Shown here in pieces: positions 1 through 5,800 of a stretch of 6,615 bases of DNA (positions within the stretch are counted from its first letter, which is position 1; every line of letters begins with the position of its first letter). Location: the NCBI GenBank assembly GCA_014379485.1, contig JACMLS010000253.1:1-6615 (forward strand), read 5' to 3'. Made by a program: the position numbers and the translations under genes. The notes beneath the pieces are model-generated. The model was given only the letters and a program-made list of their open reading frames with translations, was not told the origin of the DNA and did not search any database. This DNA comes from Bacteroidia bacterium. GTDB taxonomy: Bacteria > Bacteroidota > Bacteroidia > B-17B0 > Aurantibacillaceae.

Positions 1-195
1 AATCATGGTTTTGTATGCGTTCTGCTTAAATCCGAAAACATAACGCAGGCACTAAAAAAAAGTTACAAGTTTTTTTTAGAAGAAATTTTTGAAAATGAAG
101 CGGTAGAAAAAAATTTCCGGATTCCTGTTTACAAACTATCAGCTAAGATCCACTGCAAACCTTTTACAAAAGTTGGCAGCGGCGTATCCATATGA
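1..195 (+). CDS. possible 3' end of an unidentified protein gene, truncated by the window edge
   Basis: The first plus-strand frame is open from base 1 to a TGA at 193-195 (64 codons), while the other two plus frames stop within the first 45 bases. The predicted peptide has a natural look: a hydrophobic start (residues 4-9, FVCVLL), then an amphipathic lysine/glutamate-rich stretch (residues 16-36) and a short beta-like segment (IPVYKL, 41-46). I do not recognise a family. Its last 67 bases run antisense over the 3' end of the lipoprotein gene at 129-1010, a tail-to-tail overlap. Bases 1-128 hold no other plausible gene. The frame could be open by chance, since the overlapped part is already constrained by the gene opposite. 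The start lies outside the window, so length and function cannot be judged. Confidence 0.4.
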   Translation, partial: NHGFVCVLLKSENITQALKKSYKFFLEEIFENEAVEKNFRIPVYKLSAKIHCKPFTKVGSGVSI

Positions 196-1010
196 TCGAG
201 ATTTGAATACAGTTCTCCTTTATAATTAATTTTATTTTTTTCTTTAAGAGATTTATCAAGCGATAAAAAAATTTCATTTGTCTTAAGCGCGGTTTTATCT
301 TCTTCATCCTCCTCCAAATCTTCAAGACCTCCAAAAGTTACAAAGACCTTTGTTTTATTTCCATTGTCAGTAGCCAGTTTTTTAAATTCATCGAGAATGC
401 AATTGTGATTATAATCTGTTGAGGGACTTGCCGCAATATATGCGCTGAAAATAGTATTCTTGCTTTTAAGGCTCTGTTGAAGAGCAAAGAGCGCAAAGTA
501 TCCGCCGAGAGAATGGCCTGTTAAAATCCGTCTGTTTTCATCTGTGCGGTAAGAAGAATCAATTGCAGAAACAAGATCACTGGTAATAAAGGATAAAAAC
601 TTGTCTGCACCCCCGCTTACACTCATTTCGTATTCGGGAATTGCTGCAGGAAAAGTCAGATCACGATTGCGCAAAGAATCCATCGTATTAAAATCTTTGT
701 AACCAATTCCGATAAGGATACAGGGGGCGAGCAAACCCACTTCTGAATATTTTTTTTGCAAAGAAGAATAAATTTCGAAATACAAATTTGCATCAGAAAA
801 ATAAACAACCGGATATTTTATTTGTTTGTTTGCATCATACCCTTCCGGCAAGGAAATAAAAACCGTAAACGTATCATTCACAGCTTTCGAATACATTTTT
901 TTTGTGATCTCTTTACGGACTTTAGTTTCAGTAATTTCTTTTTTTTCGGGTGTGCTGCTGCAAGCGCTGAAAAGAAGAAATAAAATTACAAAGGGAGAGA
1001 ATGTTTTCAT
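129..1010 (-). CDS. lipoprotein, alpha/beta hydrolase of the putative esterase family (Fes/BesA-like)
   Basis: The 293-residue protein starts with a lipoprotein signal peptide: Lys2, a hydrophobic core at 4-14, and a lipobox FSAC with the lipidated cysteine at 17. It should therefore be exported and membrane-anchored, on the periplasmic or outer-membrane side. The rest resembles the PF00756 putative esterase family, which includes siderophore esterases of the Fes/IroE/BesA type and esterase D. Visible signs are the strand PVVYFSDAN (67-75), the family-like RNRDLTFPAA (114-123), the nucleophile elbow GHSLGG with Ser167, the following YIAASPS (191-197), and His273 in LDHMDTP as the likely catalytic histidine. 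The acid is probably Glu230 or Asp231 or a neighbour in the very acidic run 230-238. Hydrolysis of an ester or thioester is inferred from the fold; the substrate is unknown. No siderophore or TonB gene is in view to support an iron role. A candidate promoter lies at 1056-1085. There is no Shine-Dalgarno site, but the ATG sits directly before the signal peptide. Confidence 0.85.
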   Translation of the reverse strand: MKTFSPFVILFLLFSACSSTPEKKEITETKVRKEITKKMYSKAVNDTFTVFISLPEGYDANKQIKYPVVYFSDANLYFEIYSSLQKKYSEVGLLAPCILIGIGYKDFNTMDSLRNRDLTFPAAIPEYEMSVSGGADKFLSFITSDLVSAIDSSYRTDENRRILTGHSLGGYFALFALQQSLKSKNTIFSAYIAASPSTDYNHNCILDEFKKLATDNGNKTKVFVTFGGLEDLEEDEEDKTALKTNEIFLSLDKSLKEKNKINYKGELYSNLDHMDTPLPTFVKGLQWILADSL

Positions 1011-1046
1011 AATATCTGTACATAAACGAATGTTGCAACCTCTTTA

Positions 1047-1058
1047 TTGTAATTACAA
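1047..1058. promoter_or_regulatory. 12-bp perfect palindrome, possible operator
   Basis: TTGTAATTACAA is a perfect inverted repeat. It overlaps the last bases of the candidate -7 element (1056-1063) and the expected transcription start of the lipoprotein gene, where a repressor would act. This is a position-based inference. A 12-bp A/T-rich palindrome can also arise by chance, and I recognise no specific regulator site. Confidence 0.25.
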
Positions 1059-1085
1059 ACCTAAAAATTACTACAAGACAAGCAA
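1056..1085 (-). promoter_or_regulatory. candidate Bacteroidota promoter of the lipoprotein esterase gene
   Basis: On the minus strand TTG (1083-1085) is followed by 19 bases and then TAGGTTTG (1056-1063). This matches the Bacteroidota primary-sigma pattern, TTG at about -33 and TAnnTTTG at about -7, including the usual spacing. Transcription would start near 1050 and give a leader of about 40 bases before the ATG at 1010. The promoter overlaps the end of the upstream membrane-protein gene: its stop codon TAG forms the first three bases of the -7 element. This suggests the esterase gene can be transcribed separately. Confidence 0.5.
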
Positions 1086-1462
1086 TAAATTCCCCAGGCC
1101 ATCCAACCAGCAAAAATTACAAAAACAGAATAAACACCACTACCTAATTTTTTTGTTTTCAATCCCCATATTGCAAGAGTTGTAAAAAGAGAATACGCAA
1201 CAAGGTCAGACCAAACCAAAAAAGTTTTTAATTCTACATGTCCCCACTTAACAGCCATAATGTTTATCAAACCAAAAAAAATATTTAAGCCCGAAGCCCA
1301 GAACAACCACAGCTTTGTCCAATAGCTAAGGACAAATTTTTCATTAAAAAGTTTGGTGCTTCTATTTAAAACATTTTGCCCGAAAGGCTCGTATAGAAAT
1401 CCCAGCATCATAAAAGAACCGGCGAAATTCCACCAACCTATTGAAAGTAGAAATATGTTCAT
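1061..1462 (-). CDS. hypothetical integral membrane protein with four predicted helices
   Basis: The 133-residue protein is rich in Trp, Phe, Leu and Ile, with four hydrophobic segments at about 1-24, 46-70, 79-101 and 107-128. The loop at 25-45 is polar (FGQNVLNRSTKLFNEK), and a short basic loop KTKK lies at 102-105. It ends in a Cys-rich tail (CLSCSNF). There is no cleavable signal peptide and no catalytic motif I recognise, so no function is assigned; it should sit in the cytoplasmic membrane. The ATG at 1462 is preceded by an A-rich leader with a run of nine A, without a Shine-Dalgarno site, which is usual in Bacteroidota. It lies 173 bp after the DinB-like gene and 50 bp before the lipoprotein gene on the same strand. 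Cotranscription with the latter is possible, but that gene has its own candidate promoter. Confidence 0.7.
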   Translation of the reverse strand: MNIFLLSIGWWNFAGSFMMLGFLYEPFGQNVLNRSTKLFNEKFVLSYWTKLWLFWASGLNIFFGLINIMAVKWGHVELKTFLVWSDLVAYSLFTTLAIWGLKTKKLGSGVYSVFVIFAGWMAWGIYCLSCSNF

Positions 1463-1550
1463 TTGAGTTTGATTTTATTTGTTTGTTTTTTTTTACCCGA
1501 AAGATAAATTCGTTCTCATCAATTTGAATCTCCGAATTTGCCGCGCCGGA

Positions 1551-1641
1551 CTTTTATCTTAAAATCTCACATCTCCTCAATCCATTTCCGCTGCTAATTT
1601 CTTACACGCAGTCTTTTATCTTAATGTCTTATATCTTAAAT
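1551..1641. repeat. degenerate repeated motif CTTTTATCTTAA in the intergenic gap
   Basis: The 12-mer CTTTTATCTTAA occurs at 1551-1562 and again at 1613-1624. A related third copy, TGTCTTATATCTTAAAT, follows directly at 1625-1641 and supplies the stop codon of the DinB-like gene (TAA at 1636-1638). Read on the minus strand this is an AAGATAWAAGAC-type motif. From memory, similar short degenerate repeats occur in gaps of other Bacteroidota genomes, but I cannot verify that here. The rest of the 1463-1635 gap holds no gene. Confidence 0.4.
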
Positions 1642-2085
1642 CCCTTCCAAAAGCCTCCTATGATAATTCACCTGTCCCAAATGATAATTCAGGTGAGTAA
1701 GCAAATGCAGCAACATATAATCCATACTCACTACTCTGTCGTGTTTTGGAATCGGAAAATTCTTTTTAAGATCTTCTTCAGATAAATTCTTTAATGTCTT
1801 AACCACAATCGCAATTGTTTTATCAAGCTCATCAATCATTTGTTTACGCGGAATGTTTTTGGAAGAAAACTCCTGATCGCGCTCACGCACAAAACCGGTT
1901 TTACCAAGTATGGCGCCCACAAAATGATTCATGTTGCCCGTTAGGTGCAAACACAAATTACCTGCAGAGTTGCTGACCTGGTTTTTAAGTACCCACAAAT
2001 TATTTTCATTGTGGTAGAGATTTATTTCTTCTTTTAATTTAAGAAGATCTCTTTCAAAAATCTCTACTAAAGATTCTTTTAGCAT
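1636..2085 (-). CDS. DinB-fold protein of the DUF1572 type
   Basis: The 149-residue protein has the length and helical pattern of the DinB/YfiT-like four-helix-bundle superfamily. The segment NLCLHLTGNMNHFVGA (43-58) followed by GKTGFVRERDQEFS (61-74) is characteristic of DUF1572 as I recall it. His47 in the second helix, with His131 and His135 in the last helix (THLNYHLGQ), form the metal-binding histidine triad expected for this fold; His127 is one turn earlier. Members are cytosolic, often dimeric, and bind a divalent metal. Some relatives are thiol-dependent transferases, but the role of DUF1572 proteins is unknown and none is proposed here. The ATG at 2085 follows an A/T-rich leader (TTAATTAAAATACC) without a Shine-Dalgarno site. 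A candidate promoter lies at 2156-2187. The gene looks intact and monocistronic. Confidence 0.85.
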   Translation of the reverse strand: MLKESLVEIFERDLLKLKEEINLYHNENNLWVLKNQVSNSAGNLCLHLTGNMNHFVGAILGKTGFVRERDQEFSSKNIPRKQMIDELDKTIAIVVKTLKNLSEEDLKKNFPIPKHDRVVSMDYMLLHLLTHLNYHLGQVNYHRRLLEGI

Positions 2086-2107
2086 GGTATTTTAATTAAG
2101 TTTTTAA

Positions 2108-2145
2108 CCACAGGGTGCGCAGAGTTATACACAGAGTGACACAGA
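2108..2145. repeat. degenerate CACAGAGTG-type repeat, two units
   Basis: Two imperfect units, CACAGGGTGCGCAGAG (2109-2124) and CACAGAGTGACACAGA (2130-2145), stand five bases apart between the DinB-like gene and its candidate promoter, so they would be in its 5' leader. From memory, sequence of the 'AACCACAGAGTGCACAGAG' type recurs in intergenic DNA of many environmental bacteria. Its origin and function are unknown to me. Confidence 0.45.
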
Positions 2146-2155
2146 AATTTAATAT

Positions 2156-2187
2156 CAAACTTAATTAATTTGAGGGAAACAAAAAAA
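2156..2187 (-). promoter_or_regulatory. candidate Bacteroidota promoter of the DinB-like gene
   Basis: On the minus strand TTTTTTTG (2180-2187) is followed by 16 bases and then TAAGTTTG (2156-2163), a perfect TAnnTTTG -7 element. The spacing is slightly short against the usual 17-23. Transcription would begin near 2149, giving a leader of about 64 bases that contains the CACAGAG repeats. This is the best match in the 160-bp gap. Confidence 0.4.
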
Positions 2188-2190
2188 CAG

Positions 2191-2234
2191 ATCGCATTCA
2201 TTTGCGAAAATTCGTGTTATTAGCGGCTAAAGAA
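2191..2234. repeat. repeat-like noncoding segment after the truncated membrane protein gene
   Basis: This stretch contains a 5-bp hairpin TCGCA/TGCGA (2192-2196 with 2203-2207), the palindrome-like CGAAAATTCG (2205-2214), and GTGTTATTAGCGGCTAAAGAA. It resembles the 'ATTCGTG...GCGGCTAAA' noncoding repeats I recall from environmental Bacteroidota and other phyla, which often occur together with CACAGAG repeats as here. All three minus-strand frames are closed, so it is not a continuation of the gene at 2246-2548. Only one copy is in the window, so its repeat nature rests on recall. Confidence 0.3.
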
Positions 2235-2245
2235 TTACCTGAAAA

Positions 2246-2548
2246 TCAGAGGAACATAATACAGATCATAAAGATCTGCATAATTGAAGATACGAAAAAC
2301 AGTATCCTTGCCAGGTCAAATTTTTTGTTGTGACTTAATAGCGGAATTAAGCTGTAAATAGCCACAAAAGGCACCTGCGATCTTCCAACCAAATGAAGGT
2401 CGAAAGCGAAGTAGCAAAAAATGTAGGCTGTGGTAAATAAAAACGCAAAAAACCCGAGACGATTTGTTAAAACGATACGCTCAACATCTGCCTCATCCAT
2501 TCCTTCCTGCACTCCTGCTTTCAGGATCCAATTCATTACTCCGCTCAT
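2246..2548 (-). CDS. short membrane protein, probably the N-terminal remnant of a larger sensor/signalling protein
   Basis: The 100-residue protein has a charged amphipathic start (residues 1-29, including EGMDEADVERIVLTNR) and hydrophobic segments at about 31-48, 57-71 and 80-100. It stops right at the end of the third segment (MQIFMICIMFL), with no cytoplasmic tail. The pattern 'LTNR, hydrophobic helix, short loop, helix, NKKFDLARILF' resembles the N-terminal membrane module that precedes kinase, cyclase or LytTR output domains in Bacteroidota proteins, as I recall it. By that reading it is a truncated gene. I chose ATG at 2548, preceded by AAAAAGAT. An in-frame TTG at 2581 would add 11 residues and is less likely; the ATG at 2536 would remove four and starts at MNWILKAG, also plausible. 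After the TGA at 2246-2248 all three frames close within about 20 bases, so a simple frameshift does not explain the end. A 6-bp hairpin (CAGATC/GATCTG, 2262-2278) lies in its last codons. Whether it is still functional is unknown. Confidence 0.55.
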   Translation of the reverse strand: MSGVMNWILKAGVQEGMDEADVERIVLTNRLGFFAFLFTTAYIFCYFAFDLHLVGRSQVPFVAIYSLIPLLSHNKKFDLARILFFVSSIMQIFMICIMFL

Positions 2549-2631
2549 ATCTTTTTGGTTTAATTTCTGCCAAAGTAGCAAATCATTTCAATAATTCATC
2601 AATATTTTCGATAAAGGAAAACACCTATTTT

Positions 2632-2760
2632 TTTCGCCAACTGAAATGTAAATTTTGTCGATTATTTAAAGGTCTAAACCGAAGAAAAATGAGGCCAAAC
2701 TGAGCTTTGTCATTCAAAAATTTAACAATGTGATAAATTTCAGCACTTGGTTTGGCGAAA
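2632..2760. repeat. 129-bp segment bounded by inverted repeats (possible MITE-like element or structured RNA)
   Basis: TTTCGCCAA at 2632-2640 is matched by its exact complement TTGGCGAAA at 2752-2760. A second complementary pair lies just inside: CTGAAAT (2641-2647) and ATTTCAG (2737-2743), separated from the outer arm by eight extra bases on the right side. In total 16 bases per arm can pair around a loop of 89 bases. TATTT occurs next to both ends (2626-2630 and 2761-2765), with one spare T on the left, a possible but weak target-site duplication. There is no ORF inside. It could be a small non-autonomous element, a structured leader, or chance in AT-rich DNA. Confidence 0.35.
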
Positions 2761-2791
2761 TATTTACCAATCAGTACACTTAATAAACACT

Positions 2792-2811
2792 ATCCCTATA
2801 GCTATCGGGAT
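2792..2811. repeat. imperfect palindrome ATCCCTATAGCTATCGGGAT downstream of metH
   Basis: This 20-mer differs by one base (T at 2797) from the perfect palindrome at 6585-6604 upstream of metH, and both are followed by TC. It begins 53 bp after the metH stop codon, so its transcript could fold into a hairpin with one internal mismatch. No uninterrupted U-tract follows on the minus strand (AGTGTTTATTAAG), so a terminator role is only possible. It is more safely called a dispersed palindromic repeat. Confidence 0.5.
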
Positions 2812-2864
2812 TCACTAAGAGGGCTTTCCTGAGGATTCTTTGTGAGAAAAAGGGTAACAGTTCA

Positions 2865-5800
2865 TTAATATCCTAATACGGGCCCCAGCCATCTTTCAAC
2901 CTCCTGCAAAGACATGCCCTTGCGTTTTGCGTAATCTTCTACCTGGTCTTTAGAAATTTTTCCGAGGCCAAAATAATGCGAATCAGGATGAGAAAAATAG
3001 AGTCCGCTAACCGCTGCAGTTGGGTACATGGCCATGCTTTCTGTTAAAATAATTCCGGTGTTTTTTTCAACCTCCAATAATTCCCATATGGCAGGTTTTT
3101 CTGTATGATCTGGTTGTGCAGGATAGCCAGGTGCCGGGCGAATACCCGCGTACTCTTCCTTAATAAGGTCTTCTGTGCTCAGTGTTTCATCTTTAGAATA
3201 ACCCCACAATTCTTTACGCACTTTTTCGTGCAGCAACTCGGCAAAAGCTTCGGCCAAACGATCTGCAATTGCTTTTAACATAATTGCGCTGTAATCGTCA
3301 TGATCTTTTTCAAACTTCTCTACCCATTTTTCAATTCCACCACCTGTGGTAACCGCAAAGGCGCCAATGTAATCCTGCCCCTCACCTTTTGGGGCAATAA
3401 AATCTGAAAGAGCAACGTTGGCCTGCCCGCTTGGTTTTAAAGTTTGCTGTCTTAAAGTATGAAAAACAAATTTCACTTTTCCGTTTTCATCATACACTTC
3501 AATATCATCGCCAACTGTATTTGCCTGATAAATTCCTGCAACAGCATTTGCCTGCAACCATTTTTCATCAATAATGCGTTTTAACATTTTCTGTCCGTCG
3601 GCAAATAAAATTTTTGCTTCATCACCGCGAAGAGGATCGTTAAAAATTTTTGGGTAAGAACCTTTCATTTCCCAACTATGGAAAAAAGGAGTCCAGTCTA
3701 TGTATTTAGAAATTTCTTCCAACGAAAAATCTTTAAACACTTTGACACCTGCAACCGTTGGCGATTTGAATTCTGTTTCTTTCCAGTTGATAGCAAATTT
3801 ATTTTTTCTTGCTTCGTTAATAGAAATAAATTTATTTTGTGCCGAAGCATTTTTGTGCTGCTCTCTCACCCGTTCATATTCTTCATTCAGTTTTTCCATA
3901 AATTCAGGCTGCAGTTCTTTAGAAATTAAACTGCTTACTACAGGAACCGAACGCGAAGCATCGTTTACATGCACCACAGGATATTTATAGTTGGGAGAAA
4001 TTTTTACAGCCGTATGAACTTTAGAAGTAGTTGCCCCGCCAATTAAAAGCGGAATGGTAAACCCCTTACGCTGCATTTCTTTTGCAACGTGCACCATTTC
4101 ATCTAACGAAGGAGTGATAAGACCACTTAAACCAATTACATCTGCATTTTCTCTTATGGCGGCTTCTAAAATTTTATCGCAGCTCACCATTACACCCAAA
4201 TCAACAATTTCGTAATTGTTACAGGCTAACACAACGCCCACAATGTTTTTTCCAATGTCATGCACATCACCTTTTACGGTGGCCATTACAATTTTTCCTT
4301 TTTTACTTTCCGTTCCAACTTTTTCTGCTTCAAGATATGGAAGTAAATACGCAACGGCTTTTTTCATTACGCGCGCGCTTTTCACCACCTGCGGTAAAAA
4401 CATTTTTCCGCTGCCAAAAAGATCACCTACCACATTCATTCCATCCATTAAAGGCCCTTCAATTACATGCAATGCCTTCGGAAATTTCAATCTCGCTTCT
4501 TCAACATCTGTTTCAATAAAATCTGTTACTCCTTTTACGAGTGAATGTGATAATCTTTCCGCAACTGTTCCTTTTCTCCATTCTGCTTCTACTTCTGTTT
4601 TTTCTTCCCTCACATCTCCTTTTACTTTTTCTGCATAAACTATCAGGCGTTCAGTTGCATCTTCTCTTCTGTCTAACAAAACATCTTCAACAAGGTCTAA
4701 TAACTCTTTCGGAATTTCATCATAGACTTGTAACTGAGATGGATTTACGATTCCCATATCCATTCCGTTTTTTACAGCGTGGTACAAAAAGGCAGCGTGT
4801 ATGGCTTCTCTTACTTTATCGTTTCCACGGAAGGAAAAACTTACGTTAGAAACACCACCGCTTACTTTTGCATACGGAAGATTTTCTTTGATCCATTTTG
4901 TTGCGTTAAAAAAATCGAGCGCGTTCAAACGGTGTTCTTCCATTCCGGTTGCTACTGGAAAAATATTGGGATCGAAAATAATATCCTGCGGAGGAAATTT
5001 TACAACATCGGTAAGAATTTTGTAAGCGCGTGAACAAATATCAATTCTTCGTTGTAAAGTATCTGCCTGCCCGTCTTCATCAAAAGCCATTACAATAACC
5101 GCGGCGCCATAATGCAAAACAGTTTTTGCCTGTTTAATAAATTCTTCTTCGCCGCCTTTCATTGAGATAGAATTTACAATGGCTTTTCCCTGTACACATT
5201 TTAATCCGGCTTCAATCACTTCAAATTTAGAAGAATCGATCATGATCGGAACTCTTGAAATATCAGGTTCAGATCCTACAAGATTTAAAAACTTTTTCAT
5301 TGCTGCTGCACCATCCAGCATTCCTTCGTCCATATTAATGTCTATGACCTGTGCGCCGCCCTCTACCTGCTCTCTTGCAACAGAAAGTGCTTCGTCAAAT
5401 TTTTCATCTTTAATTAAACGCAGAAATTTTTTAGAGCCTGTAACGTTTGTTCTTTCGCCCACATTCATAAAATTACTTTCTGGTCTCAGCGTAACTGCTT
5501 CCAATCCGCTTAATCTCATGAAAGGTTCTACTGTAGGTTTTACTCTTGGTTTGGTGTGATGCGCGTGTTCTGCAATGTGACGAATGTGTTCTGGTGTTGT
5601 TCCGCAACAACCTCCCACAATATTTATGAATCCACTTTCTAAAAAATCGCAGATCTGGTGGCTCATCATTTCAGGTGTTTCATCGTACTCACCAAACTGA
5701 TTTGGTAAGCCTGCATTAGGATAAGCGCTTACAAAGAAAGGCGCCTTCTGAGCAAGTTCTTCTAAATACGGACGCATTTCTTTTGCACCCAAAGCACAAT

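Larger units (their letters stand above)
2549..2864. other. 316-bp intergenic region between metH and the truncated membrane gene
   Basis: No protein or RNA gene is evident. The region holds, from the metH side, an imperfect 20-bp palindrome (2792-2811) and a wide inverted repeat (2632-2760), described separately. I found no good TAnnTTTG promoter for the gene at 2246-2548; the nearest is TACTTTGG just upstream, without a well-spaced TTG. A plus-strand frame at 2464-2703 crosses into the region but is mostly antisense to the truncated gene and lysine/arginine-rich without family features. Confidence 0.6.

Noticed and set aside
107..127. Terminator after the lipoprotein gene (run of T on the minus strand)
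   Set aside because: A run of seven T is present, but the sequence before it offers only a CCGG core, not a stable stem.
928..1113. Minus-strand frame of 61 codons
   Set aside because: It overlaps both the membrane protein and lipoprotein genes in another frame and has no recognisable features.
756..1185. Overlapping plus-strand frames of 75 and 119 codons
   Set aside because: They are antisense to the lipoprotein signal peptide region and the end of the membrane-protein gene, and the predicted peptides look like reverse-strand noise (Phe/Lys/Asn-rich).
1499..1506. TATCTTTC as a promoter -7 element for the membrane protein gene
   Set aside because: It lacks the final G of TAnnTTTG, and the sequence 19 bases upstream is TTC, not TTG; too weak to list.
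2100..2248. Frameshifted continuation of the truncated membrane protein
   Set aside because: All three minus-strand frames meet stops within about 20 bases of the TGA at 2246-2248, and no hydrophobic or catalytic segment resumes before the DinB-like start.
2262..2278. CAGATC-ATAAA-GATCTG hairpin as a terminator
   Set aside because: It lies within the coding region of the 2246-2548 gene and has no following U-tract on the minus strand.
2464..2703. Plus-strand frame of 79 codons
   Set aside because: Its first part is antisense to the truncated membrane gene and the rest is basic, low-information sequence over the inverted repeat.
4216..4638. Plus-strand open frame of 140 codons inside metH
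   Set aside because: It is antisense to well-conserved MetH codons (cap and cobalamin domains), has low-complexity Ser/Thr/Phe-rich composition and no family features. The other plus-strand frames within 2865-6527 (for example 5179-5559, 4541-4849 and 3700-3990) were rejected for the same reason.
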